Below, piece by piece: positions 49,348-59,003 of a DNA stretch of 64,000 nt. The position numbers were made by a program, and so were the translations under genes. Below the pieces are notes generated by a model. The model saw only the letters and a list, made by a program, of their open reading frames with translations. It was not told where the DNA came from and made no database searches. The first letter of the stretch is position 1. The number at the start of each line of letters is the position of its first letter. The stretch comes from Calothrix sp. NIES-2098 (lineage in GTDB: Bacteria; Cyanobacteriota; Cyanobacteriia; Cyanobacteriales; Nostocaceae), in the NCBI GenBank assembly GCA_002368175.1, contig AP018172.1, positions 3,160,001 through 3,224,000 on the forward strand, read 5' to 3'.

Positions 49348-51171
49348 ATGCGTAAGTCACCAAGTAGAAGTAAATTCAAAAACTTTCGGCATTCAGATTT
49401 TACAAAACGCAGAAGAGAGAAGCCGATCTCTAAAACCCAAGACTACGTAACTAATACTAGAACTCGGCTGTTCATCGCCTGGGGTGTATTAATTGCTGCT
49501 GGGCTGGGATTAGCGATCAATTTGTATAAATTACAAATTGTGCAGGGAGTAAAGTTAACAGAGAAGGCCCGGAATCAGCAAATGGTGAATTTAAGGCCTT
49601 TTATGCCTCGTCGCCCAGTTATCGATCGCGGCAACAATTTGTTGGCGATCGACCGTCCCGTGTATACTGTCTTCGCTCACCCGAAGTTGTTTGATAAATC
49701 TAATGAAGAAATAGCCAAGCTTCTGTCTCCACTACTAAACAAAGATACTGCTGAGTTAGTCAAAATATTTGAAAGTAAAAAAAGTGGAATTACACTTGCT
49801 CCAGCATTACCAGAAGAAATTGCCGATCGCTTCATTGCTTTACATTTAAATGGATTTGAATTTATTCAAAAATACTCGCGTTTTTACCCGCAAGACGATT
49901 TAGCTGCTGATGTGGTGGGCTACGTGAATCTTGACCGTCGCGGTCAGGCAGGTGTGGAATATAGTCAAGAAAAGTTATTAGAGCGTTCGGTACAAACTGT
50001 GCGCCTAAGTCGATCGGGTAATGGTGCATTAATGCCAGATCGCGCACCCGAAGGATTTTTGCATTTTGATGATTTACAACTACAACTAACTATCGATAGC
50101 CGCTTGCAACGGGCAGCTCGTTCTGCGCTCAAACAACAGATGGAAAAGTTTGGTGCAAAACGAGGGGCAGTAATTGTCATGGATGCATCGGATGGTTCTT
50201 TGCTGGCTTTAGTTTCCCAACCAACCTACGATCCAAATCAATACTCTAAAGCTAAAATCGAACTGTTTAAAAACTGGACGGTAGCAGATCTATACGAACC
50301 GGGATCGACATTTAAGCCGTTAAATGTGGCGATCGCTCTGGAAAATGGTGTAATTAAACCAAATGATTTATTTAACGATCCTGGTTCAATTAAAGTAGCC
50401 GATCGCATCATTAAAAATGCTGAAAATAAAAGTTACGGACAGATCGATATCGCCCAAATTTTGCAACATTCCAGCAATATTGGCATGGTGCAAATTATCC
50501 AACGATTGCAGCCCAATATTTACTACAACTGGCTGGAACGCTTGGGGCTAGGGCAAACTGTTGATACAGATTTACCCTTTGAAGTCGGCAGTCGCCTCAA
50601 AAGTCAAGAAGAATTTATTTCCTCGCCAATTGAACCTGCTACTACCTCTTTTGGTCAAGGCTTTTCCTTAACGCCCTTACAGCTAGTACAGATGCATGGA
50701 GCTTTAGCGAATGGCGGTAAATTGGTAACACCTCATGTTGTCCGCGGATTAATTGATAGCAAGGGACAGATGCATTATTCACCAACTCGCCCCATACCAC
50801 GCCAAATTTTCTCTCCTACTACAACTCAACGAGTAGTAGAAATGATGGAAACTGTGGTTGCTGAAGGTACTGGCAAGGTGGCACAAATTCCCGGATACCG
50901 CATAGGTGGTAAAACAGGCACAGCGCAGAAAGCTAGTGCTTCTGGTGGCTACATAGCTGGCGCTAGAATCACCAGTTTTGTAGGGATTTTGCCTGTAGAA
51001 TCTCCCCGCTATGTGGTTTTGGCATTAGTGGACGAGCCAAAAGGCGAAAACGCTTATGGTTCTACCGTCGCCGCACCAATTGTTAAAGCTGTAATCGAAG
51101 CGTTGATCCCAATTGAACAAATTCCGCCTAGTCTACCAGTGAATCCCACACCCACAACTCCGCCAAATTAA
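49348..51171 (+). CDS. ftsI: Peptidoglycan D,D-transpeptidase FtsI (PBP3/PBP2B type)
   Basis: 607 residues. An N-terminal basic stretch and membrane anchor (RLFIAWGVLIAAGLGLAINL, about 41-60) is followed by the PBP dimerisation domain (RPFMPRRPVIDRGNNLLAID) and the transpeptidase domain: S-T-F-K in EPGSTFKPLN, S-S-N in LQHSSNIGMVQ and K-T-G in GGKTGTAQ. All active-site motifs are intact. FtsI makes septal peptidoglycan cross-links at division. The C-terminus has a short Pro-rich tail and no PASTA domain. ATG 49348 is the start. Confidence 0.95.
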   Translation: MRKSPSRSKFKNFRHSDFTKRRREKPISKTQDYVTNTRTRLFIAWGVLIAAGLGLAINLYKLQIVQGVKLTEKARNQQMVNLRPFMPRRPVIDRGNNLLAIDRPVYTVFAHPKLFDKSNEEIAKLLSPLLNKDTAELVKIFESKKSGITLAPALPEEIADRFIALHLNGFEFIQKYSRFYPQDDLAADVVGYVNLDRRGQAGVEYSQEKLLERSVQTVRLSRSGNGALMPDRAPEGFLHFDDLQLQLTIDSRLQRAARSALKQQMEKFGAKRGAVIVMDASDGSLLALVSQPTYDPNQYSKAKIELFKNWTVADLYEPGSTFKPLNVAIALENGVIKPNDLFNDPGSIKVADRIIKNAENKSYGQIDIAQILQHSSNIGMVQIIQRLQPNIYYNWLERLGLGQTVDTDLPFEVGSRLKSQEEFISSPIEPATTSFGQGFSLTPLQLVQMHGALANGGKLVTPHVVRGLIDSKGQMHYSPTRPIPRQIFSPTTTQRVVEMMETVVAEGTGKVAQIPGYRIGGKTGTAQKASASGGYIAGARITSFVGILPVESPRYVVLALVDEPKGENAYGSTVAAPIVKAVIEALIPIEQIPPSLPVNPTPTTPPN

Positions 51172-51509
51172 AAACATCAACAGGAATAGGCAATAGCAGC
51201 GAAAATACTGCCTATTCGCTGTCCTACTCTGCCTTAAGACAGTGGACAATGAGGGTCGTCACTCTAGAAAGAAAGCCAATTTTGGTGAAAAAATTCCAAC
51301 TGTGATGCTAGCAACTGGATTTTTCATGCCCTTTAGACAAAAAATTGCCAGATCTCAGGACTGAGCTAAATCATAGAATTAGCTTTCGGTTCATCAACGC
51401 TTCATATTTCTTTATAACCCAGGAAAGATGAGCAAAAGGCTATAAGTATGGAAATCTAGACATTATCGGTGAATTATTTTTCACATCTTGGCAAAGCTAT
51501 CTAATATTC
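51172..51509. other. Intergenic, nothing recognised
   Basis: About 340 bp after ftsI, without a clear hairpin or gene. Confidence 0.4.
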
Positions 51510-52634
51510 ATGGGAAACAATCTAGTTATATTCCCCAATCTCAAGGGGAGGGAACATAGTACGCAAATAGCGGCAATAACAGCTACCAAGTATGACGATG
51601 CCGAGCAGCAATTTTTAGAACTGCTAGCTACGGAGAATTTAGATAATCAATTAGAAAAACAAGCTAGTAAAGTTTGGGAATTTGAGCAGACGCTCTCGAC
51701 AGCAATTAACGCAGCTTATAAAAATGGTAATGGAGATGACCAGGCTCACCGATTTCTGCAAAGAATACTCTACCGGATTAATCGGCTGAAGTTGTTTTGG
51801 TATGACGATCTGCGCCACTATGATAATGAGCGATCGCTTTACTTGGCTTCATGTCGCAACCAAATCGAAGCCGCTTGGCAAGCTTGGGAACTAGCACAAA
51901 TCGATGTGTCAGCACTGCAAAAACTCGATGTCAAACAAGCGCTCATCGAACGTGCGGATGCAGATGTCGATCCACCTTTATCCCCAACTAGTCGTTATCT
52001 CCGAGAGGAAATGACTGAAGTTGGCTACCGCCACTTATTAGCCATTGGTTCGTTTGATGGCTTAGTAGAAGGTAGTCGTATGACTTCCATTTTGGGCGGT
52101 GCGGCAAATGAAGTGCAATGTACGCTAGTGCGAGTATTTTTGGAGGAATACGGCAACGGTCGTTTATCTCGCAAGCACTCGACATTTTTTGCCCAAATGT
52201 TAGCTGAGTTTGGGATGAACACCGAACCAGAGGGATACTTTGATTTAGTACCTTGGGAAGTTCTCGCTTGTGATAACCATAATTTCTTAACGACAGAGCG
52301 TAAGCGCTATTTCCTGCGCTACAGTGGTGCATTGACTTATTTTGAAGTAGCGGGCCCGGCGGCTTACAGAAATTATTTAGCAGCGGCGCAAAGACTAGGG
52401 TTGTCAGAAGCGGCGATGGGTTATTGGGAACTGCACATTCGCGAAGATGAACGCCACGGTCGTTGGATGTTGGAAGATGTGGCTTTACCTTTAGCAGAAA
52501 AGTATCCCAATGATGCGTGGGAACTGGTACTTGGCTATGACCAAGAAAAACTAATGGGCGATCGCGCGGCGCAAGCTGTTGTGCGAGCGATACGTGAAGC
52601 CGAACAAGCTACCTCACCCACAAACAATCGGTAA
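51510..52634 (+). CDS. Heme-oxygenase-like iron-containing redox enzyme
   Basis: 374 residues. The C-terminal 200 residues have the iron-containing redox enzyme (Haem_oxygenas_2) signature: E-x(n)-E in EVQCTLVRVFLEEYGNGRLSRKHSTFF (about 201-228; a Glu and a His are likely ligands) and HIREDERHGRWM (about 309-320; H-x3-D-x2-H). These are the metal ligands of the heme-oxygenase-like diiron oxidases and oxygenases. The first about 140 residues are a helical extension with a LKLFWYDDLRHYDNERSLYL segment. The family includes N-oxygenases and decarboxylases in natural-product pathways; the substrate here is unknown. Methyltransferase and ligase genes lie next to it. Confidence 0.75.
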   Translation: MGNNLVIFPNLKGREHSTQIAAITATKYDDAEQQFLELLATENLDNQLEKQASKVWEFEQTLSTAINAAYKNGNGDDQAHRFLQRILYRINRLKLFWYDDLRHYDNERSLYLASCRNQIEAAWQAWELAQIDVSALQKLDVKQALIERADADVDPPLSPTSRYLREEMTEVGYRHLLAIGSFDGLVEGSRMTSILGGAANEVQCTLVRVFLEEYGNGRLSRKHSTFFAQMLAEFGMNTEPEGYFDLVPWEVLACDNHNFLTTERKRYFLRYSGALTYFEVAGPAAYRNYLAAAQRLGLSEAAMGYWELHIREDERHGRWMLEDVALPLAEKYPNDAWELVLGYDQEKLMGDRAAQAVVRAIREAEQATSPTNNR

Positions 52635-52811
52635 AACTGAAAAATAGCAGCTTCGGCGCTGATATTTTTAACTCAATAATTACCTATTTTTCTCAGGAAA
52701 CAATTTCTTTAGTGGCAGTGCGTTCGCTAAAGAAACAGTTTCTCTTGCTTGAATGCAATTGAACTGATTTTCTCCAAAACTTATTATACATTAAACTTGA
52801 GTAGAGGTCAC

Positions 52812-53507
52812 ATGAAAGACATATTTTTTTGCCCAGAAGAATCTAATTTTTACTCCAATTGTTTAGAAAACTTAGTTCTGAGAAATTGTGAAACATCTGA
52901 GTCAGTTGTTGAGTTTGGTTCGGGTGATGGTAGTCCTGTAATCAACTCATTGCTGAGGAACAAATTTGATGGAGTAATACATGGATTTGAATTAAATACC
53001 TCAGCTTGGAAAGCCGCAAATTTAACAATTGATGAGTATAATCTGACCAACAAATATATTATCAATAACTCATGTTTATTTAACTCTTCTAAACCTCAAG
53101 CTAAGTATCTTGTTGCTAATCCTCCCTATCTCCCTGCACCAGATCCCGATATTTATATGCCATTACTCTTTGGCGGTATAGATGGAGCCACAGTTACTAA
53201 CAATCTCTTATCTTTAGGATATGAAAATGTGCTACTTTTGATTTCTAGCTTTTCCAACCCCAAAAGTACAATTGAGCAAGCACACGATTATGGATATACA
53301 GTAAACAATTTCGTAGTTTTACCTTTGAAATTTGGTTACTATAGCTCCGAGCCAAAAGTTAAAAAGCATATCGAAGAGTTACGGAAACAGAAAATGGCGT
53401 TTTATTCTGGTGAATATTACTTCTTAGCCGGAGTTTTATTTAGTAAGTGCCCAGAAAATACCACTAATTTATCTCAAGAACTGACTCAGGTAATGACAAG
53501 TTTGTAA
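52812..53507 (+). CDS. SAM-dependent methyltransferase with NPPY motif
   Basis: 231 residues from ATG 52812, which has AGAGGT a few bases upstream and is preferred to TTG 52749. Motif I is VVEFGSGDGSPVINSLL (about 32-48). Motif IV is LVANPPYLPAPDPDIYM (about 98-114), an N-P-P-Y sequence typical of N-methyltransferases acting on glutamine, adenine or guanine amino groups (HemK/RsmC-like). The C-terminus EYYFLAGVLFSK is the last strand. Target unknown: nucleic acid, protein or a small molecule. Confidence 0.8.
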   Translation: MKDIFFCPEESNFYSNCLENLVLRNCETSESVVEFGSGDGSPVINSLLRNKFDGVIHGFELNTSAWKAANLTIDEYNLTNKYIINNSCLFNSSKPQAKYLVANPPYLPAPDPDIYMPLLFGGIDGATVTNNLLSLGYENVLLLISSFSNPKSTIEQAHDYGYTVNNFVVLPLKFGYYSSEPKVKKHIEELRKQKMAFYSGEYYFLAGVLFSKCPENTTNLSQELTQVMTSL

Positions 53508-53512
53508 CCCAA

Positions 53513-54148
53513 TTAATAGCCGAGATCTTTGATAACTGCGATTCTTTTTAATTCCTTACCATCATAGCAGGCTGATTTGCAATCCTCTAGCTTAAACCCC
53601 CATCCTGACAAAATTTCATCAATCCAAAGCTTTGGCTGATTATCTTTGCTTGAACGATAATCAGCCACCAATAATTTACCTCCAGGTTTGACGAACAAAT
53701 CTAGCATTCGTCTAACAAAATGCTCTCTGAGATTGTCTGGAACGTAAACCAACTCAACTCTAACAAAATCACATTTTATTGGTGGTATGAATGTCCAAGC
53801 ATTACCAATAAAAATATGATTAGCCAATTTTGGGAGTCTTTTTTTTGCTAAATCAACGAGTTTTGAGGAAATATCCAAACCATAAGGTTGAATTTGTATA
53901 TCTCTAGCAGCAGTCCAATGTATTAAGCACTCAAGTAAATAACCATTAGCACAGCCAATATCTAAAAATGCTCCGGAAGAATCAATGCACTCAGCAATTG
54001 GCTTTCTACAAACTTCCCATCGCTTCTGTGGCCCCGAAAAGCCAGATTGTTTCCAAGGTTCGACCTCTGCGATATAAGCATCTTCTAGGCACTTTTGATT
54101 AGCTGCAAACCAATCTAATAATTTTTCTTGATTAATACTGAATATCAT
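53513..54148 (-). CDS. Class I SAM-dependent methyltransferase
   Basis: 211 residues: motif I AFLDIGCANGYLLECL (about 58-73), motif II YGLDISSKLVDLAKK, and FVKPGGKLLVADYRSS (about 151-166). The active site lacks the NPPY motif, so an O- or C-methylation is more likely than an amino-group one. It is convergent with the other methyltransferase gene (5 bp between stop codons) and downstream of the glutamate-cysteine-ligase-like gene on the same strand, 70 bp away, so those two are probably one operon. Confidence 0.83.
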   Translation of the reverse strand: MIFSINQEKLLDWFAANQKCLEDAYIAEVEPWKQSGFSGPQKRWEVCRKPIAECIDSSGAFLDIGCANGYLLECLIHWTAARDIQIQPYGLDISSKLVDLAKKRLPKLANHIFIGNAWTFIPPIKCDFVRVELVYVPDNLREHFVRRMLDLFVKPGGKLLVADYRSSKDNQPKLWIDEILSGWGFKLEDCKSACYDGKELKRIAVIKDLGY

Positions 54149-54218
54149 ACAAATTTTGTAGGTTGTGTTAGGCGAACCCGTACACTACAGTATTTGATGA
54201 TAAGTTATTCCACTAAAA

Positions 54219-55325
54219 TTACTTAAACTTTGAGTAAGTTTGTCTCAGCACTTCTTCTATAGAACCAGATCGCTGATATTTTTTTATAAGTTCTTGAGCT
54301 TTGGTTTCTCTCTGATTTAAAATAACTTTCAATGGCATTAATAACTCTTTATCTGGGTCATCTTTAAGAGCAACCTCAGATGCATTTAAAATCTTGGTAG
54401 CATTTACAAAAATATCTTCGTTATCAAATCCTACTTGCGCTGAAATTTGGTGTAACTCTGCGTCTGGAATAGTGGCTCTACCTAGCAAAGTTTCGTCTAA
54501 TACTAAACCTTTTAACAAAGCTAAAAAAGCCGCATACAGCGAAAAATCATCACAACTATCAAAGGCTTTAAATTCTATCCGCCCTACTTCTGCGGGTATA
54601 CGCGCTACTTTCGTCAAAGAAGGAACGCTGGAAATTAATTGTTCTTCTTTTTCGACAAAAACTAGTGTTGCTGGTCTTTTTCCGGTGCGGACAAATGTTC
54701 GTACCGAGAGTCCGTCCCACAAACTGCCATTATAAAAAGGCGAACTATAACTAAAAGGAACTATAAAAGGACTGTAATAAGTCAACTTTCTGCCAATATC
54801 GATGAGTTTTTCTACCGACAAGTCTGCTACAGATAAATTTAAATCTGGCCCGTATGTCACCATGTAAATATTAGCAGTATGTTCGTCAGGATAAGCTTGT
54901 AAATATTTGATTTCATATTCATTTAATGGTGGTTCTGGCTCAAAAACTGTTTTGTAAGGATGAAAACTAGTCAAGATTGGTAAAAAACCGTAATTAGCAG
55001 CAACCTCACTCAATAACCTAAAACTTTCTGATAATTCATTAATCGCACCTTGAATACTAGAATGTATAGTTGTTCTAATTTCAATACCTTTAGGTAAACA
55101 ATCTATTACCTTATCAGAGTCAGCAAATCTTTCAAATCCCTCAATATACCACCTTTTTTTCTTAATACCAGCATCGCCTACGCGTAATTGAGCATAATCA
55201 TCGGGGTATGTGGGTAATCGTTCGACAATTTGATGGAAATCGGCAAACTTAGTTAGAGAGAAATCAGCAATATTTCCTTCTGAATTCAGGAAAGCAACTT
55301 CATGTTCAATACCAAAATAAAACAT
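54219..55325 (-). CDS. Glutamate-cysteine ligase-like (GCS2-type) enzyme
   Basis: 368 residues with the GCS2 carboxylate-amine ligase pattern: FYFGIEHEVAFLN (G-x-E-x-E, residues 2-14), IEIRTTIHSSIQGAINEL, and VGRIEFKAFDSCDDF (about 246-260, R-x-E region). The family adenylates or phosphorylates a glutamate gamma-carboxyl and couples it to an amine, for example cysteine (glutathione pathway) or, as EgtA, for ergothioneine. It is probably not the housekeeping enzyme. Its position with a methyltransferase suggests a small-molecule pathway; this is inference. Confidence 0.65.
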   Translation of the reverse strand: MFYFGIEHEVAFLNSEGNIADFSLTKFADFHQIVERLPTYPDDYAQLRVGDAGIKKKRWYIEGFERFADSDKVIDCLPKGIEIRTTIHSSIQGAINELSESFRLLSEVAANYGFLPILTSFHPYKTVFEPEPPLNEYEIKYLQAYPDEHTANIYMVTYGPDLNLSVADLSVEKLIDIGRKLTYYSPFIVPFSYSSPFYNGSLWDGLSVRTFVRTGKRPATLVFVEKEEQLISSVPSLTKVARIPAEVGRIEFKAFDSCDDFSLYAAFLALLKGLVLDETLLGRATIPDAELHQISAQVGFDNEDIFVNATKILNASEVALKDDPDKELLMPLKVILNQRETKAQELIKKYQRSGSIEEVLRQTYSKFK

Positions 55326-55858
55326 TATTAATATTCCTTAAAGATGTGGAGCTAGTTTCACTCTCATGCCATGTAATTAATCAGAAGATAGAATTACCCT
55401 CTAATTGCATACTAAGTCTTCTAGCAATCTCAAAAGCACGGCTAAGTTGCTGCTTGAGGTACTTGTCTATCCAGTTGTAGATAACTGCTCTTCAGCCACA
55501 GCTAGCTATATGAGATATATTCTCAATAGTTAGTCTATCAAAACTGTAACATTTGTTGCAATTATGGCAGCATTTTTCCAATTTAGCTTGATTAAATCTG
55601 CTTTTCCAAGCTAACCAACTGCGAATACTTCCTAAGCTGGTAGCCGTTTAAGTAGAAAAATTATCAATATCTTGGGAATATCTCTAAAAAGCTGTGCAGT
55701 AGCGATTTTTCTGCTCCTACAGCTTGATTAATAAGTTTTTTGACAAAATAACTTAAAGTTAGATTAACGAAATTTATGTGTATTTAGCTACGGCTTTATA
55801 ATGCTCTTAAAATACTGTAAATCGATCAACTTAACGCAGTTTGAAGGCAAGAAAATTA
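55326..55858. other. Intergenic 530 bp, nothing recognised
   Basis: AT-rich DNA with no gene. It must hold the promoters for the divergent ligase-like and sulfate-binding protein genes; no specific site is recognised. Confidence 0.4.
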
Positions 55859-56995
55859 ATGAATCCGTGGCAAAACAATTTTAAAATTAAGAACCGTTTC
55901 ATCAAGTTAATTCCAACTTTGTACCCCGTTCAAAAGTGGTGCAAGTATTCTGTGTGGAGCATGGTGTCTCTATTTTTAGTTGGAGTGAGCTTGAGTGTAG
56001 TGCTAGCTGCCTGCTCTGGAGCTAAAGTTGATAATACAGTTAATACCAGTGCAGCTGCGCAGAGTGATGTCACCCTCACATTTGTTTCTTACTCAGTTAC
56101 TAGCGCTGCATACGAGCAAATTATTCCTAAGTTTAAAGAAAAGTGGAAAAAAGAACATAACCAAAACATCACTTTCAATCAGAGTTACGATGGATCGGGT
56201 TCTCAGACTCTAGCGGTGATTGATGGTAAAGAAGCTGATGTAGTACACCTGTCACTTGCGCCTGATATTCATAAACTTGTGAAAGCTGGTTTTATTCAAC
56301 CAGGTTGGGAGAAGGAAGCACCTAATAATGCAATTGTTACCCAATCTGTAGACGCGATCGCCACTCGTCCTGGCAATCCAAAAAATATCAAAACTTGGGC
56401 AGATTTGGCAAAAGATGGTGTGAAGGTGGTGACAGCAGATCCCAGAACTTCTGGTGGTGCGCGCTGGAACTTCCTGAGTCTTTGGGCGGCTGTCACAAAA
56501 ACTGGTGGTAATGAGAATCAAGCAATAAACTTGATTTCTAAAGTTTATAACAATCTACCTTTATTACCTAAAACTGCTCGCAGTGCCAGCGAACTATTCT
56601 TCAACGAAGGTCAGGGTGATGTGTTACTCAACTATGAAAATGAAATGATTTTATTGGCAAAAAAATATGGTGAAAAAGTTTCCTATATTGTCCCTGATGT
56701 AAATATTTCCATCGACAATCCTGTGGCTGTTGTCGATAAAAATGCTGATAAACACGGGACGCGTGCGATTGCAGAGGCATTTATCAAATTTCTTTACACT
56801 CCAGACGCACAGCGAGAGTTTGCTAAATTAGGATTTCGTCCTGTTGATTTGACAATTGCAAAAGAAACAGCAAGCAATTTTCCCAAAATTAAAACTCTTG
56901 TTAAGGCTCAAGATTTAGGTGGATGGGACGAAATTCAGCAAAAATTCTTTGATGAAGGTGCTATCTTCGACAAAATTCGCGCTCAAAAAGCTTAA
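55859..56995 (+). CDS. sbpA: Sulfate/thiosulfate-binding lipoprotein
   Basis: 378 residues from ATG 55859 (a TTG 18 bp upstream is possible). A lipoprotein signal ends at VVLAACSG (about 51-58 counting from this ATG). The mature part is the sulfate-binding Sbp/CysP type: TLTFVSYSVTSAAYEQIIPKF, SYDGSGSQTLAVIDGKEADVV, PRTSGGARWNFL, and SIDNPVAVVDKNADKHGTRA. It binds sulfate or thiosulfate outside the membrane and hands it to a CysTWA permease. No permease or ATPase gene is next to it, so this is an orphan copy. Confidence 0.92.
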   Translation: MNPWQNNFKIKNRFIKLIPTLYPVQKWCKYSVWSMVSLFLVGVSLSVVLAACSGAKVDNTVNTSAAAQSDVTLTFVSYSVTSAAYEQIIPKFKEKWKKEHNQNITFNQSYDGSGSQTLAVIDGKEADVVHLSLAPDIHKLVKAGFIQPGWEKEAPNNAIVTQSVDAIATRPGNPKNIKTWADLAKDGVKVVTADPRTSGGARWNFLSLWAAVTKTGGNENQAINLISKVYNNLPLLPKTARSASELFFNEGQGDVLLNYENEMILLAKKYGEKVSYIVPDVNISIDNPVAVVDKNADKHGTRAIAEAFIKFLYTPDAQREFAKLGFRPVDLTIAKETASNFPKIKTLVKAQDLGGWDEIQQKFFDEGAIFDKIRAQKA

Positions 56996-57164
56996 CAGTT
57001 TTTAAAATGGACTTCATCGGCTAACTCGTTCGCTTTACTTGCTTGTAAAGGCTAATAAGCAACAAATTTTCACAGCTTTTAAAGTTAATTATGTAACAGT
57101 TTAATTACCTTTAACGTAGCTTAGTATGTACTGTATGGACTGAGGACAGCTTGAGGTTTGATTT

Positions 57165-57881
57165 ATGAAAAGTGTCGTTCAATCCCCTTATAGTAGCGAA
57201 CAAGTTGCCGCCTGGTTACGTGGATTGCTGACTATTGCCTTGGCAGATGGTGACTTTGACGCTCATGAAAGGCAATTGATTGCTAGTATCACTGAGAATG
57301 AATTAGCTCCCAGTATCAACTTTGATTCGCTGGAAGCGATCGCACCAGAGGAACTCGCTACAATTTTGGGTAAAGGTACATCAGCCGCAGAAAATTTCTT
57401 ACGTACAGCGGTGATGGTGGCGATCGCAGATGGTATATATTCTCCCAGTGAAGATGAAGTTCTGCAACAGTTGTGCCAAGCCCTAGGACAACCAAAAGAT
57501 TTAATCGAAGCCCTGCGCCACACCCTAGAACACACAGAACATGTAGATCCTGCAATAGATAGTTTTCTACAGCGAGAAGCATCCGAGCAACCGTCCTTAA
57601 CAATTGCGCCCTATGCACCTCCCCATGATGCACTCACTCCCCTGCGTGATTGGATGGATGGACTTGATATTCAAGATCCCAGAGTTGCTCGCTTTTTATG
57701 TAAAATGATTCCTTCACAGTGTCCCTTTGAGCGAGATGTCACACTGTTTGGACGTAAAATTGTGCATATTCCGCCATTATGTAAAATTAACCCGCTTTAC
57801 GAACAGATGGTAGGTTTACGTTTTCGCGCTCTCTCCTACTTGGCAGATGAATGTGGTGAGGATGTTTCGCCATATATTTAG
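57165..57881 (+). CDS. TerB-like domain plus Mo-dependent nitrogenase C-terminal domain protein
   Basis: 238 residues. The first half (about 10-130) is a TerB-like helical domain (LTIALADGDFDAHERQLIAS and TAVMVAIADGIYSPSEDEVLQQL, each with the A-D-G-x-(F/Y)-x-x-x-E motif that may bind metal). The second half (about 165-238) is the Mo-nitro_C domain: LDIQDPRVARFLCKMIPSQCPFERDV, IPPLCKINPLYEQM and RALSYLADECGEDVSPYI. Such proteins are found in nitrogen-fixing cyanobacteria, not only next to nif genes; the function is not known. The next gene, obgE, is 83 bp downstream. Confidence 0.85.
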   Translation: MKSVVQSPYSSEQVAAWLRGLLTIALADGDFDAHERQLIASITENELAPSINFDSLEAIAPEELATILGKGTSAAENFLRTAVMVAIADGIYSPSEDEVLQQLCQALGQPKDLIEALRHTLEHTEHVDPAIDSFLQREASEQPSLTIAPYAPPHDALTPLRDWMDGLDIQDPRVARFLCKMIPSQCPFERDVTLFGRKIVHIPPLCKINPLYEQMVGLRFRALSYLADECGEDVSPYI

Positions 57882-57889
57882 TTAATAGT

Positions 57890-57962
57890 CCAGAGTCAAA
57901 AGTCAGGAGTCCAAGGTTTTTGACGATTGACTCTTGACGATTGACAAGTGACAAATGACAAA
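57890..57962. repeat. Heptameric short repeats before obgE
   Basis: Units such as TTGACTC, GATTGAC and AAATGAC recur in the 83-bp gap before obgE, the usual Nostocales STRR type. Confidence 0.55.
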
Positions 57963-57964
57963 CT

Positions 57965-58993
57965 ATGCAATTTATCGATCAAGCCGTAATTGAAGTAGAA
58001 GCTGGTAAAGGTGGCGATGGGATTGTCGCCTTCCGACGCGAGAAATATGTGCCAGCTGGCGGCCCCTCTGGCGGTAATGGCGGACGGGGCGGTTCGGTAA
58101 TTTTTGTGGCTGTAGAAAACCTACAAACTTTGCTGGACTTCAGATACAATCATCGCTTTAAAGCAGAAAATGGTGGTCGTGGCGGCCCCAATAATTGCAC
58201 TGGCGCATCAGGAAAAGATTTGATCGTTGAAGTTCCTTGCGGTACTGCTATTTATGATGCTTCCACAGGTGCTTTGCTAGAAGATTTAGTCGAACCCGGG
58301 CAAAGTTTTCGCGCTGCGGAAGGTGGTAAAGGCGGGTTGGGAAATCAGCATTTCTTGAGTAACCGCAACCGCGCCCCAGAATACGCCCTCCCCGGACTTC
58401 CAGGGGAAATGAAAGTACTGCGCTTGGAATTGAAACTTTTGGCTGAGGTGGGAATTATTGGTTTACCAAACGCTGGTAAATCTACTTTAATTTCATCACT
58501 GTCAGCCGCACGTCCCAAAATTGCTGACTATCCCTTCACTACCCTTATCCCCAATTTAGGTGTAGTACGCAAACCTTCTGGGGATGGTACAGTTTTTGCC
58601 GATATCCCAGGACTCATTGAAGGTGCTTCACATGGGGCGGGGTTGGGATACGACTTTTTGCGCCATATTGAGCGTACACGAGTGCTGCTGCACTTAATTG
58701 ATGCAACGAGTGAAGATGTGGTAGGTGACTTCCTCACGATTCAGCAAGAATTAAAAGCCTACGGACGGGGTTTAGCAGAACGTCCGCAAATTTTGGCATT
58801 GAATAAAATTGATGCAGTAGATCGTGAAACTGTAGATTTAGAGGCGTTGGCTACCGAGTTAAATCATCGTTCTTATGCTCCAGTTTTCTTAATTTCAGCA
58901 GTTACTCGCATTGGTTTAGAACCGATGTTACAAGAACTTTGGGGAATTCTTGACCAAATTAATGCTGCTGAAGAAGTAGAAGTATTAGGTTAG
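57965..58993 (+). CDS. obgE: GTPase ObgE
   Basis: 342 residues. The Obg glycine-rich fold is at the N-terminus (FIDQAVIEVEAGKGGDGIVAF, PSGGNGGRGGSVIFVA, GGRGGPNNCTGASGKDL). The G domain has G1 GLPNAGKST (about 165-173), switch PFTTLIPNLGVV, G3 DIPGLIEGA and G4 NKID. No OCT C-terminal domain is present, as usual for cyanobacterial Obg. It acts in 50S ribosome assembly and the stress response. Start ATG 57965. Confidence 0.97.
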   Translation: MQFIDQAVIEVEAGKGGDGIVAFRREKYVPAGGPSGGNGGRGGSVIFVAVENLQTLLDFRYNHRFKAENGGRGGPNNCTGASGKDLIVEVPCGTAIYDASTGALLEDLVEPGQSFRAAEGGKGGLGNQHFLSNRNRAPEYALPGLPGEMKVLRLELKLLAEVGIIGLPNAGKSTLISSLSAARPKIADYPFTTLIPNLGVVRKPSGDGTVFADIPGLIEGASHGAGLGYDFLRHIERTRVLLHLIDATSEDVVGDFLTIQQELKAYGRGLAERPQILALNKIDAVDRETVDLEALATELNHRSYAPVFLISAVTRIGLEPMLQELWGILDQINAAEEVEVLG

Positions 58994-59003
58994 GTGAAAT
59001 CCT

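Noticed and set aside
49103..49450. 115-codon frame between the FtsL-like gene and ftsI
   Set aside because: It lies mainly in a dispersed GC-rich repeat and overlaps the ftsI start in another frame.
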